Source: Bacteriovoracaceae bacterium
GTDB lineage: Bacteria > Bdellovibrionota > Bacteriovoracia > Bacteriovoracales > Bacteriovoracaceae
DNA: 40,127 nucleotides
Reading direction: 5' to 3'
Assembly (NCBI GenBank): GCA_028378565.1
Contig: JAONMX010000011.1
Coordinates: 1-40,127, forward strand
Positions 18,661 to 27,149 of this stretch are shown here, piece by piece; position 1 is the stretch's first letter, and each line of letters begins with the position of its first letter. Under the pieces are notes generated by a model. The model saw only the letters and a list, made by a program, of their open reading frames with translations, was not told the origin of the DNA and made no database searches. Made by a program: the position numbers and the translations under genes.

Positions 18661-19491
18661 ATGAGTATATTACTATACACAACATATTTTTTGGTAACCT
18701 TTACCCTCTTTGGTATCATTCTGTATATAGAAAGCTTTTGTTGTGATTATGCTGGATCTATAAATGAATCTAAAAAGCTTTCATTGAACCATTTTAAAAA
18801 AGTGGCCGTAAGAAGCTTTTTTAAATATGTAGATTATATTAGAGAAGTAAAAAGAAACATTATTTTCCTAATGATTACACTTTTTATGTTTATATCATTT
18901 GGATTAGGTGGATATTTTACAGAAGCTAATTTTATAACAGCAAAGATAAATCAAATATGGATTTTACTTTTCTTAAGCACCTTTATCGTATTAAGCATTC
19001 ATAAAAATTATAATAAAACGAATATACTATTAATGGTGATTGTTCTTATTAATATTGTAATTGTTAACGGTAATATGGATATTGATTTAATTGTAGCGAA
19101 TCAAATTGAAGTAAATCTACTAGGTATACCCAAGTATGGTATTTTGGGCATGCCAGGAACCTTTTTGTTATTGATTTATATAATAGCAAATAGAAAGAAC
19201 TCAACGGACTTTGAAATAAATGTAAGAACAATGATGTTAATATGCTTTGGGCTTGTTGTCTTTATGGGTAGAGATGAATTATTACAGTATGAAAGTCTAA
19301 GTGAAATAAATAACAATGCTATACACTTATTGAAAATTTCAGTATTTATATTAAAGTATTTCATATTATCTTTAGTAATAAATTTACTTGTTGTATTTTC
19401 TAAAAATAAAATTATTAACCAATCCCCTACACACTTTAACCTAATAGTAGCTTTTTTAATATTTGTTGATTTTATGTTGAGGTTAAGATGA
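18661..19491 (+). CDS. Membrane protein, probable highly diverged NuoH paralogue
   Basis: A 276-residue multi-pass protein with about seven helices. By-eye alignment to NuoH: helix 1 then a charged loop (IESFCCDYAGSINESKK) where NuoH has AERKISADIQ; an amphipathic stretch RSFFKYVDYIREVKRN matching YGLLQFLADGVKMITKED; KYGILGMPGTFLLLIYIIA matching QWYILHNPFTFIGFFVFFIGALA; and an end, LKYFILSLVINLLVVFSKNK, matching TKTLVLYYIVIWIRWTFPRL. The quinone-chamber segment ETNRAPFDLPEAESE is replaced by a short NRKNSTDFE. It overlaps the next gene by 4 bases (ATGA). An unrelated membrane protein cannot be excluded without profile searches. Confidence 0.6.
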   Translation: MSILLYTTYFLVTFTLFGIILYIESFCCDYAGSINESKKLSLNHFKKVAVRSFFKYVDYIREVKRNIIFLMITLFMFISFGLGGYFTEANFITAKINQIWILLFLSTFIVLSIHKNYNKTNILLMVIVLINIVIVNGNMDIDLIVANQIEVNLLGIPKYGILGMPGTFLLLIYIIANRKNSTDFEINVRTMMLICFGLVVFMGRDELLQYESLSEINNNAIHLLKISVFILKYFILSLVINLLVVFSKNKIINQSPTHFNLIVAFLIFVDFMLRLR

Positions 19492-19880
19492 TAGAGGCCT
19501 TTGCAATATTATCACTATTACTTCTCTCAATAACCAATGGTAAAATTGAAAAAATTTTAATGTTTTTGATGGCAACTGTAACGGCCTATATTCTTTATTC
19601 TAGTATTGAAGAAATAGCTCTTCTAATATGTTTATTACCTATTCCACATATCTATAAAAGTAATAAGAATATAATTAAAAGACGAAATAGAACGAGCATA
19701 TTTTGGAGAAGATGCTATCTCATTTTAACGGTAGTGCTCTTCACATCCCTTATTGAGAAAGGTTTTGTTCTACAAAACAAGGTACTATTCACATCTATGC
19801 TACAAGTAGAGTATTACCTTCTTCCACTTGTTATAATTTTTATTACTTTTTATATAATAAGACTGGGGAGGAAATCATGA
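19488..19880 (+). CDS. Membrane protein, probable highly diverged NuoJ paralogue
   Basis: Its 130 residues form about four to five helices. Aligned by eye to NuoJ: LSITNGKIEKILMFLMATVT corresponds to SVVLTKNLMHSCVYLLAALF, and IEEIALLICLLPIPHIYKS to ADFLAATQLVVYVGGVVIL. The last helix LQVEYYLLPLVIIFITFYII ends in RLGRKS, as NuoJ ends in RPAKRGE. The glycine-rich pi-bulge segment is missing and there is a basic patch (KRRNR, residues 64-68). GAGG precedes the ATG, which overlaps the previous stop by 4 bases. Confidence 0.55.
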   Translation: MIEAFAILSLLLLSITNGKIEKILMFLMATVTAYILYSSIEEIALLICLLPIPHIYKSNKNIIKRRNRTSIFWRRCYLILTVVLFTSLIEKGFVLQNKVLFTSMLQVEYYLLPLVIIFITFYIIRLGRKS

Positions 19881-20104
19881 CTTATTTTGTGATTGTGTTT
19901 GCTTCTTTTGTTCTTGCATTAAACCTTATCAAAAGAAAAAAGAAGGTCTTAGACTTTCAGGCAATTCTAATAATGCAGCTTTTAACAATGATAATCTTAA
20001 AAGTAACATTGGTAGAAGTACCGAAAGAAATATTTTATGTACTGGTGATTGTGTTTTTAACGATTAATATAACTAATGAGTTGGATGGTGATCAGCATGA
20101 GTGA
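19877..20104 (+). CDS. Small membrane protein, probable highly diverged NuoK paralogue
   Basis: Only 75 residues, predicted as three helices, like NuoK. YFVIVFASFVLALNLIKRKK fits NuoK YLMISLALFLSGLVVMISRK, FQAILIMQLLTMI fits IAILLGIELILNA, and FYVLVIVFLTINI fits FIIVIAAAEAAVG. Both functional glutamates of NuoK would be lost (E36 to Gln, E73 to Leu in this alignment). A strong GGGGAGG site precedes the ATG, and the start overlaps the previous stop by 4 bases. Confidence 0.55.
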   Translation: MTYFVIVFASFVLALNLIKRKKKVLDFQAILIMQLLTMIILKVTLVEVPKEIFYVLVIVFLTINITNELDGDQHE

Positions 20105-21506
20105 AGCCGTATTTTTAATCATTCCAATGGTTTTACTCTTGTTAAAGTCTTTTATAACAGACAAGATAGGAAAACTTAATTATGATGTGATTATTGTCTT
20201 CACAGCTCTTATTATGTTTATTCTATCGATTTTTACTTCTGGTACATATTTAATAGAGAACAGCCTTCTTAAAATCATATCTTTGTCATATGAATTAAGT
20301 TATACGACCACTCTTAGTGGTCTTGTAGGCTTCCTCGTTTTAAGTCAGTTGAAGTACATAAATTCTATAACTTCTGCACTTGTCTTGCTAATGAACTATG
20401 TAATAGGGATAAATTCAATATTATTTTTGTTGATTGCATACTTTATTATAAAAATATATGAAGAAAAAACTTTGAAAAATATAGCATCTCTTGTTGTATT
20501 AAATATAGCCATTACACTTTATTTCTCACATACAGACTTAGCAGTAAGTATTATAGGAATACTAGTCCTTTTTCGGCTTGTTTTTGAAAAAAGCGTAGGT
20601 GAAACAATTTTTCTAACATTAATGACAATTGGCCTGCTGGAAGTTCAAAGTATGCCGAGTCTGTATATGTTATATTTTTTAGCGTTTCTATCATGCGGAT
20701 ATAAGATAAATAATATCTCTAAAGCTAAAAGCCTTAAAGATATGAGAAGAATAATGTTCTTTATTTTTATATCAATTGGTTTAGTTATGTCTGTCATGAT
20801 CGATATAAACTTTTTAACTATGTTAATGTTCTTATTAATAATAACGCTTATAGATGACTCCTATGAGATTTTGAAATATGGCAAAGATATACGAATCTCA
20901 CTTGCCGTGAATCATATCGTAGTCATTTTGTTGCTTGGTGCTGTTGTTAAAAACCTTTCTTATGTCATTGAAAAGGATTCGGGTAATTTGGGTTTATGGC
21001 TAATTTCTATTTTGTTTGTATTATTAATAAACCTTTTGCTGTCTCGAAAGTATCTTGACCCCCGGAAAATATATTGTGGAGTTACTGCATCACAGGTTTT
21101 TTTACTATGCATATCGTGCATGATTTATAGCAGTAGTTATTATGGAAATATTGAAAAATCTACAGTGTTAAGCTATAACGTTCCGTTTTTAATATCTGTT
21201 ACTTCTTTAATTATTTCATCTTATTTTCTATTTTTCATTCTTGTTAAGGATAGTAAAAAAATACAATATATTGAAATGATCGTAAGTAAGTTAAATATTA
21301 AAACATCTAGCAGTAATTCTCGTTTGATTTATATTAAAAAAAATATGAATCAAACAAATCAAAACTTTAATAATTTTATAAAAAGCCCATCGCAGCTGCT
21401 TGAGCTTATTGGGATCTATAAAAACGATTCTTTAATCTTTTTCATTATATCTTTAATGATGATATTTTTTGCATTAGTTAGAATTCAGTCAATAGGTGAA
21501 CTATGA
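20097..21506 (+). CDS. Multi-pass membrane protein, probable highly diverged NuoL paralogue
   Basis: I prefer the ATG at 20097 (469 residues) over 20076, because GGATGG lies before it and nothing precedes the earlier ATG. Twelve or more helices are likely. Segments parallel NuoL in order: NYVIGINSILFLLIAYFII (NuoL SDNLLSVFIFWELMGF, Glu lost); SLKDMRRIMFFIFISIGLVM (NuoL DIKAVLAYSTISQLGYM); KYGKDIRISLAVNHIVVILL (NuoL GLRKKMPYTFWAMMFCTLAI); and a C-terminal polar helix plus anchor, LIFFIISLMMIFFALVRI, like the NuoL lateral helix and anchor. The WLPDAM region and the helix lysines are not recognisable. It is about 250 residues shorter than the NuoL upstream. Confidence 0.6.
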   Translation: MSEAVFLIIPMVLLLLKSFITDKIGKLNYDVIIVFTALIMFILSIFTSGTYLIENSLLKIISLSYELSYTTTLSGLVGFLVLSQLKYINSITSALVLLMNYVIGINSILFLLIAYFIIKIYEEKTLKNIASLVVLNIAITLYFSHTDLAVSIIGILVLFRLVFEKSVGETIFLTLMTIGLLEVQSMPSLYMLYFLAFLSCGYKINNISKAKSLKDMRRIMFFIFISIGLVMSVMIDINFLTMLMFLLIITLIDDSYEILKYGKDIRISLAVNHIVVILLLGAVVKNLSYVIEKDSGNLGLWLISILFVLLINLLLSRKYLDPRKIYCGVTASQVFLLCISCMIYSSSYYGNIEKSTVLSYNVPFLISVTSLIISSYFLFFILVKDSKKIQYIEMIVSKLNIKTSSSNSRLIYIKKNMNQTNQNFNNFIKSPSQLLELIGIYKNDSLIFFIISLMMIFFALVRIQSIGEL

Positions 21507-22381
21507 TTGATAATTTGTATAAAAATATATCTTATATATTACTTGCTGTTTGCATGGTCCTTCTTGGGGTAAATTTTGATGCTTATGGATTAGGTGTCTA
21601 TAAGCTTTTTTACATCTATGTATTATTCGGACTTTATGCTTTGTATGAAAAAAGGACTTTTGATATTGTCCATATTTTTATTTTAGGAGTTGCCTCTTTT
21701 TATGATCTTCATGTATTGATTCCTATTTATGTTCTATTTCTTTCTTTAAAAATGCTTCAAGAAGTAAATCTTGAAAGCCTTAAAAGTGCAACGATGCTTA
21801 TCATAACTGCGATTTATTTAGTTCTTATGATGTTGCATATATATGAAGATGAAGGTGCACATTTAGATAAGATTATAGGTTTTAAGTATTATATTGATAA
21901 AATGCCAATGCTGATAAACTCTGCCTTTGTAGTTGCTATAATTGCAGGCATCAAAAAGAGCAAACGCTTAGAAAAAAATATACTAATTATATTTCAATCT
22001 TGTTTTTTATATTATCTTTTAAAGGAAAGTGAGCAATATGTTTTCTATTTTACGCTCATCTCTTTATCCCTGTTTATCTTCTCATTCTTACAAGACTTGA
22101 AGCTTTCCCTGAAAGACTTTTTAATAAAGACTCTCATACTGGCCACCGTGTTTTTATCAAATGATATGATTGAGCTTATATCATTTTTATCATTAATAAT
22201 TATATTTAAAAATTTGAAATTAGATAATAACTTAAGAAACTTATTTATATGTATTCCTACATTTATAATTGTTCTTAATGCCTCACACGAGCTTAATAAT
22301 GTAAACCTTCTGCTATTAGTAATGTTAGTAGTGTTTATAGCTTATGTTTATATTGAAGAGAGGTTTAAGTATGTTGAATAA
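21503..22381 (+). CDS. Multi-pass membrane protein, probable reduced NuoM paralogue
   Basis: 292 residues with about nine to ten helices, against 510 in NuoM. The weakest match of the set by sequence, but its position is right and two stretches fit: LGVASFYDLHVLIPIYVLFL against GVFLSLDFFLFYVFWEVMLI (Glu lost), and a helix, then LQDLKLSLKDFLIKTLILAT, against MAQTDVKKLVAYSSVSHMGF. The half containing K237 and the C-terminal helices of NuoM appear to be gone. Starts with ATGA overlap to the previous gene and an AGGTG site. If it is not NuoM-derived, it is simply an unknown membrane protein of this operon. Confidence 0.5.
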   Translation: MIDNLYKNISYILLAVCMVLLGVNFDAYGLGVYKLFYIYVLFGLYALYEKRTFDIVHIFILGVASFYDLHVLIPIYVLFLSLKMLQEVNLESLKSATMLIITAIYLVLMMLHIYEDEGAHLDKIIGFKYYIDKMPMLINSAFVVAIIAGIKKSKRLEKNILIIFQSCFLYYLLKESEQYVFYFTLISLSLFIFSFLQDLKLSLKDFLIKTLILATVFLSNDMIELISFLSLIIIFKNLKLDNNLRNLFICIPTFIIVLNASHELNNVNLLLLVMLVVFIAYVYIEERFKYVE

Positions 22382-23609
22382 TGAAAACCTTTTAATGTAT
22401 ATTTGTGTATATGTTGCCTTCACCTTCTGTTCGATTGTGGCCTTCAATTACTTAAAGCTTAAAGAAAACTTCCTGAAGATATCTCTGATCATAATCGTTT
22501 TTCTATGGTCGGCTTTACTCTACGACAGTGCACCGACTGTACTTTTTATGAACTTCAGTTGGGGTCAGGAGGATTTGTTAAACTATAACCTTTCCATTTC
22601 GTTGATATCAGTTTTTTTGATGTTTAATTTTAAGAATCGATCGATAACAATTAAAGAACTAACGATCTATTACTTTACCGTGATGTTGATGTTTCTCCTC
22701 GCCGGAACAACAAGTCTTATTTGGCTCTATGTTTTTTCAATAATTATATTTTTATTAAATAGAAGCTTGTTTGAAAAAAAATCTAAGTCATTGTTTAACT
22801 TAAGGTTCCTAATCTTAACTTTATATTTATTATTTGGAGTTATTGCATCGGGGGATGGTAGTTTTGTTGCTAACGATAACAACATCTTGTACTTGACTGT
22901 TTCTGGTGGACTATCTATTTTTGTTCTTGTTTGTGTACTGCTTCCTTATAACGTATTTAATAAAGAGAAATCTTCTGATATTGCAATACTACATAGCTTC
23001 TTTACAATACCTCTCATATATTCAAAGTGGTTAGTTCACATACAAGATCTATATTTGGAACTTCAAACAGAAACTTTAGAAAACTCTTTTTACTTATGCG
23101 CTGTTCTTGTAACAATATTCTCATTGTTAATTTTAATAAAAGGGTTTCAAAAAAATAAAATTGAGGCTTATTACGCTATATTTACCCAGTTAATGTTAAT
23201 TCTTTTACCGGTTGTTTTTCATACATCAATTTCTAATACGGACTTAATGGATATTAATAAATATTCAGTTATGTTGGCCATAGTTCTGCTGCTTTCCTAT
23301 ATGTGTATAAATCGCCATGATAAAAGTCGATTAGATTCTATTCTATCAATAAATCTATTATTGTTTTCATCCTTCTTGTTACTAATTATGTCTGTTTTTG
23401 GAAATGTTAATCTCATATTGCCTCTATGGAGTATCTCGAAAAACTTGACCATGATACTTGTCTCTATTAGTTTAGTATTGGTTATTATTAGTGTTAGATT
23501 ACTTAAAATTAACTATAAAGCTGACCAATTTCATTCAAATATAAGTTATAATTCTATAGGTACAGTAATTGTATTATTAATATATTATGGAATTATAGTT
23601 TATAAATAA
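22371..23609 (+). CDS. Multi-pass membrane protein, probable highly diverged NuoN paralogue
   Basis: The ATG at 22371 has GAGAGG 7 bases upstream and overlaps the previous gene by 11 bases; the open frame reaches back to 22344 without a ribosome site. 412 residues, about thirteen helices. The middle fits NuoN well by eye: VCVLLPYNVFNKEKSSDIAI against IACVPFHMWSPDVYEGSPIP, HSFFTIPLIYSKWLVHI against AFFAIVPKIAGMAVIAR, and KGFQKNKIEAYYAIFTQLML against SAIGQRSVKRMLAYSSIGHA. The helix-5 glutamate and helix-7 lysine are not visible at the matching places. Last of the seven; the GYF/TPR gene starts within its stop codon. Confidence 0.58.
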   Translation: MLNNENLLMYICVYVAFTFCSIVAFNYLKLKENFLKISLIIIVFLWSALLYDSAPTVLFMNFSWGQEDLLNYNLSISLISVFLMFNFKNRSITIKELTIYYFTVMLMFLLAGTTSLIWLYVFSIIIFLLNRSLFEKKSKSLFNLRFLILTLYLLFGVIASGDGSFVANDNNILYLTVSGGLSIFVLVCVLLPYNVFNKEKSSDIAILHSFFTIPLIYSKWLVHIQDLYLELQTETLENSFYLCAVLVTIFSLLILIKGFQKNKIEAYYAIFTQLMLILLPVVFHTSISNTDLMDINKYSVMLAIVLLLSYMCINRHDKSRLDSILSINLLLFSSFLLLIMSVFGNVNLILPLWSISKNLTMILVSISLVLVIISVRLLKINYKADQFHSNISYNSIGTVIVLLIYYGIIVYK

Positions 23610-26600
23610 TGGTTAAATATCGAATAAAATTAAAAGACAACCGAGTTATTGGACCCTTTACAAATAATCAAGTTGGGGAGCTTTTTATTAATAATAAGCT
23701 TACCGGTGAAGAGTCTTATCAAGAATTTCCGGCCGGCGATTGGGTTGACTTAGAAAACCATCCAAACCTTGATAAATTATTTCAAAGAATTCTTGCAGGC
23801 TCATTAACGATGAGTGATCTATCTGAACCAGATGATAATACACGTGCAAAAATAAAGCACGCAAAACTTGCTCGAGTAAATAAAGATGGTGAGAGAAGAG
23901 AAGAACTCCAGCAAAAAAAGAATAAGGTAATTGAAATAGAGAAAAAGGCAAAACTTGAAGAGTTTCAGGAATTCAAGTTTGATAAAAATACAAATATAAA
24001 AATAGATTACGAAAAGCTTCAAGAGAAACAAGATAAAAAAGCTAAAGAAGAAGAACCTCCGGGTATTGAAAAAACAAAAATAATCTCAAAAAATATACTC
24101 GAAGATTTAGATAAAACGGTAGTTTTAGCTAAAAACCAAATACCTGAAAAAAATGAAGATAAAGAAGATAGTGACTCTCAAGAAAGTGTTGTACAAGAGG
24201 ACGATGAAATAGAAGAGGGTCTATCTAATGAAGAGGAAGTAGAAGATACAAGCATAAATCAAGATGAAGCTACACAGATGGTAAACCTAAATGATCTACT
24301 GCCAACAGCAAAGAATGAAGCTGAAGAAGTAGAGCAGGAAATGAAAGTGGCCAGAGCGGAAATTGATAATGACGAAATCGTTGATAAAAAAAGCAAGTCT
24401 AAGAAAATAAAAAAAGATGACAAAAAAGATAAGAAGAAAATGAAGCCAATAGTGGCATTTTCTATCCTTGTCATAATATTCATGTTGTTAAACCCAAGTG
24501 AAGAAGAAACGAAGAAGTCGATTGATCCAGTTAAATATAAGTTTCGTGCTCTGGTAACTAAGCCAGTTGAAAATGGTGTTAAAGCGAATAAATTATATGA
24601 AGAAGGTATGAAGTATTATTATAAGAGTAATTATAAGAATAAAATTTTTGCTGCTGAAAGTTTTAAAAAATCTCTTGAAGAAAAATTTGCAGAAAATAAG
24701 TCTTTAGGGATGCTTATACTAACCTATGGTGAATTGTTTAAAAATGCATATAATAAAACAGTAGCTGCAAAGCAAATGTTTAACCTTGTTAAAATAACAC
24801 GATCAAAAATTTATAAAGATATAAATATTGCTATAGGTACAGCTTTATTTTATGCAAATGCCGGAAAGAATGAGACTGCAATAAATATATTAGAAAATTA
24901 TATTAGGCTAAATAAACCCTCGGTAAAACTATTTTCACATTATATGGATATCGTAATTGATGTTGGAGATATTGTTAAGGCTAAAAAGATATTTGAAAAA
25001 CTTGAGCAGGCACCTACTAAGAAGCCTGAAACATATTTAAGTTATTCAAAGTATTACTCTTTGGATGAGAAGTTTGAAGAAGGAAAGAAATCAGTAATTG
25101 AGGGATTAAAGAAGTACCCCAAAAGTGTTCCCTTAATGCTTGAATACTGTAAATACTTGCTTCGTGATCAAGAGATTAAGGCCCTGGCTCAAGTTCTAAA
25201 AAATATTGAGTCCTACAGAGCAGAAGATAATCCAAAATATTTCGCTAAATACTTAGAGTATATGGGTATGCTTAGTGCAATAACAGGTGATAATAAGCAA
25301 GCGGTAATATTGTTTAAGCAATCTCTTGCAATATTTGAGAGTGATTCACTTAGAAGCAAGCTAGCATCACTTGATATAGGTGGAAGTAGTGCTGTTGAAA
25401 ACTTAATTATTGAATCAAAAGCAATTGATCTTATCCAGCAATCTCAAAAGTATGCAGCAGAAAGAAACTGGAGTGATGCATATAAGGCGGCTATTGGGGC
25501 AGTTGATTTATATGAGACCTACATTCCAGCAAAGCTTAATCTTGCTGATTTACAGGTTAAGCGTGGATACTTTGAATCGGCCCTGCAAACTTTAAATGAG
25601 CTAAAAAGTGACTTCACTATTAATCCAAAAATTTATTTAGCGTTAATAAAAGCAAATATCGAAGCAAGAAAGTTTACAGATGCGAAAATGGAAATGAATG
25701 CCATGTCGACAAGTCCGAAGCTTGTTGAATCGTATGAGTTTGCAGCTCTTTGGGGAGATTTTTATAAACTTTCAAAGAATATAAAAATGGCTTTAAGTTG
25801 GTATGCAAAAGCTATATCTAGGAACCCACTTGCAAATACTGAACATTTCAAAATTGGCAAAATATATTTTGAAAACGGTTACTTTAAAAAAGCGAAACAC
25901 TATTTTCAAAATGCAATTACATTAGATCCAATTAATCTTAAGTACCAAACTTCATATTCAGATGTTTTATACGAGCTCGAGGGGGCGGTCACAGCGATTA
26001 GTTATGTTAGAGATCTCTTAAAAGACAGAGTTGATAATCCACTTCTAATGGGTAAGATTGCAATTTATTATCATCGTAATGGAGAAATTAAATCTTATGA
26101 AAGAATGAAGCAAGATATTGAAAAACTTTCACAACAAGATCCGGCTCTTTATAGATTTTTAATTCAAGTAGGTGAAATTGAAGGTGACATGGAAAAAGTT
26201 ATTTTCAATATGGAAAAGTTATTAGAGTTAACACCTTCTGATGTGAAGATGTGGATGAATCTCGCTCAAGCATATTTTAATGTGAATAAGTACAATGATG
26301 CCTTGTACGCTACAGAGCAAATAACAAATAGGCTTCAAAGTTATCCACGAGCACATTACTTTAGGGCTAAAGTTAAAATAAAAATGGCCAAGCTAGATGA
26401 AGCACTTAAAGACGCACAGTTAGAAATAAAATATAACCCAGACATTTACGAGGGTTATTATGTTCAGGGTGAAATCTATAGACTACAAAATAAGATGCCA
26501 AAGGCTTTAAAGTCTTTAGAAAAAGCAATTACCAAAGATCCAAAAAGCGTAGAAACCTTAATTGCTATGGGATGGATTAAAATGGCTCAAAGATACTTTG

Positions 26601-26800
26601 AGCAGGCACGCGACCTTTATATGAGAGCTAAGGCCAGGGAGCCAGATAACCCAGAAATTAGGAAATCACTTGGTATTATTTATCAAAAGATAGGCCAGTC
26701 CCAGCTTGCTCTTGAAGAGTTTGAGATATACCTGAAACTAAACCCTGGTGCGTCAGACCGACGAGCAATTGAGTCTAACATTAGGGCCATTTCACGCTAA
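23609..26800 (+). CDS. GYF-domain, single-membrane-span TPR protein
   Basis: 1063 residues in three parts. Residues 1-60 match a GYF_2-type domain (YRIKLKDNRVIGPFTNNQVGELF, then DWVDLENHP), a probable peptide-binding module. Residues 60-275 are highly charged, with acidic runs and a lysine-rich end. A membrane helix at about 279-294 (PIVAFSILVIIFMLL) should leave the GYF part in the cytoplasm and the rest in the periplasm. From 320 to the end there are many TPR-like repeats, clearest near 800-1050 (for example ALKSLEKAITKDPKSVETLIAMG). The ATG overlaps the stop of the NuoN-like gene by one base, with no ribosome site, so it is coupled to the membrane block. I infer a scaffold or assembly role; no enzyme motif is seen. 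Confidence 0.8.
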   Translation: MVKYRIKLKDNRVIGPFTNNQVGELFINNKLTGEESYQEFPAGDWVDLENHPNLDKLFQRILAGSLTMSDLSEPDDNTRAKIKHAKLARVNKDGERREELQQKKNKVIEIEKKAKLEEFQEFKFDKNTNIKIDYEKLQEKQDKKAKEEEPPGIEKTKIISKNILEDLDKTVVLAKNQIPEKNEDKEDSDSQESVVQEDDEIEEGLSNEEEVEDTSINQDEATQMVNLNDLLPTAKNEAEEVEQEMKVARAEIDNDEIVDKKSKSKKIKKDDKKDKKKMKPIVAFSILVIIFMLLNPSEEETKKSIDPVKYKFRALVTKPVENGVKANKLYEEGMKYYYKSNYKNKIFAAESFKKSLEEKFAENKSLGMLILTYGELFKNAYNKTVAAKQMFNLVKITRSKIYKDINIAIGTALFYANAGKNETAINILENYIRLNKPSVKLFSHYMDIVIDVGDIVKAKKIFEKLEQAPTKKPETYLSYSKYYSLDEKFEEGKKSVIEGLKKYPKSVPLMLEYCKYLLRDQEIKALAQVLKNIESYRAEDNPKYFAKYLEYMGMLSAITGDNKQAVILFKQSLAIFESDSLRSKLASLDIGGSSAVENLIIESKAIDLIQQSQKYAAERNWSDAYKAAIGAVDLYETYIPAKLNLADLQVKRGYFESALQTLNELKSDFTINPKIYLALIKANIEARKFTDAKMEMNAMSTSPKLVESYEFAALWGDFYKLSKNIKMALSWYAKAISRNPLANTEHFKIGKIYFENGYFKKAKHYFQNAITLDPINLKYQTSYSDVLYELEGAVTAISYVRDLLKDRVDNPLLMGKIAIYYHRNGEIKSYERMKQDIEKLSQQDPALYRFLIQVGEIEGDMEKVIFNMEKLLELTPSDVKMWMNLAQAYFNVNKYNDALYATEQITNRLQSYPRAHYFRAKVKIKMAKLDEALKDAQLEIKYNPDIYEGYYVQGEIYRLQNKMPKALKSLEKAITKDPKSVETLIAMGWIKMAQRYFEQARDLYMRAKAREPDNPEIRKSLGIIYQKIGQSQLALEEFEIYLKLNPGASDRRAIESNIRAISR

Positions 26801-26823
26801 TGCATAACGTCTATAATATTTAA

Positions 26824-26852
26824 TTGTCAAAATAACTACAAATGATTATATT
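26824..26852 (+). promoter_or_regulatory. Promoter of the tRNA-Ser pair
   Basis: TTGTCA at 26824-26829, a 17-base spacer and TATATT at 26847-26852 form a good sigma-70 promoter. The predicted start falls about 7 bases before the first tRNA. It lies in the 66-base gap behind the TPR gene, in which no terminator is evident. Confidence 0.7.
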
Positions 26853-26866
26853 ACTTACCTTGCAAC

Positions 26867-26952
26867 GGAGGATTGGCTGAGCGGTCGAAAGCGGCGGTTT
26901 TGAAAACCGTTGGGTGCAAGCCCCGCAGGTTCGAATCCTGTGTCCTCCGCCA
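26867..26952 (+). tRNA. tRNA-Ser (anticodon UGA)
   Basis: The acceptor stem GGAGGAT pairs with GTCCTCC. The anticodon loop TTTGAAA gives anticodon TGA, which reads UCA codons. A long variable arm (serine type) and T-arm GCAGG-TTCGAAT-CCTGT follow. The discriminator G is followed by an encoded CCA. It is separated from the second tRNA-Ser by 10 bases, mostly T. Confidence 0.95.
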
Positions 26953-26962
26953 TTTTTTCTTC

Positions 26963-27053
26963 GGAGATGTGCCCGAGTGGTCGAAGGGAGCACCTTGCTA
27001 AGGTGTCGAACCGTCTGACGGTTCCGTGAGTTCGAATCTCACCATCTCCGCCA
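26963..27053 (+). tRNA. tRNA-Ser (anticodon GCU)
   Basis: The acceptor stem GGAGATG pairs with CATCTCC. The anticodon loop TTGCTAA gives anticodon GCT, which reads AGC/AGU codons. It has a long variable arm, T-arm GTGAG-TTCGAAT-CTCAC and an encoded CCA. Its 3' end is repeated at 39035-39043 and appears to be the attachment site of the integrative element that follows. Confidence 0.95.
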
Positions 27054-27146
27054 CTTTTGAACTTTTTTTGAGCGACAAATACTTGAGATTACTCGGTCTT
27101 TGATCGCTCTTTTTAGTTTTGGGTGTTGAAGAAGTTCAAAAGTTCG
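27045..27146 (+). repeat. Left attachment region (attL) of the integrative element
   Basis: One copy of an imperfect direct repeat. It begins with TCTCCGCCA (the last bases of tRNA-Ser GCU) and TTGAACTTTTT, and ends with AAGTTCAAAAGTTCG at 27132-27146. The same words recur with almost the same spacing at 39035-39137. Inside this copy CTTTTGAACTT (27054-27064) is an 11-base inverted repeat of AAGTTCAAAAG (27132-27142), as expected for recombinase-binding arms. The attachment role is inferred from the tRNA location and nearby recombinases. Confidence 0.6.
27070..27114 (+). terminator. Rho-independent terminator after the tRNA pair
   Basis: GAGCGA plus CAAA pairs with TTTG, a bulged A, and TCGCTC, followed by TTTTT. 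The stem is about 10 base pairs. It lies just downstream of tRNA-Ser(GCU) and inside the left attachment region, so the integrated element supplies the terminator for the tRNA transcript. Confidence 0.65.
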
Positions 27147-27149
27147 GTG

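Noticed and set aside
18378-23609. Block read as an Mrp-type antiporter, hydrogenase-4 type complex or prophage membrane genes
   Set aside because: Mrp and Hyf clusters have other gene orders and keep the Glu/Lys channel residues and hydrogenase partners; here the order copies nuoA-H-J-K-L-M-N of the preceding genes.
18378-23609. Block dismissed as decaying pseudogenes
   Set aside because: All seven frames are intact, overlapping and have plausible ribosome sites or coupling, which relaxed selection would not preserve.
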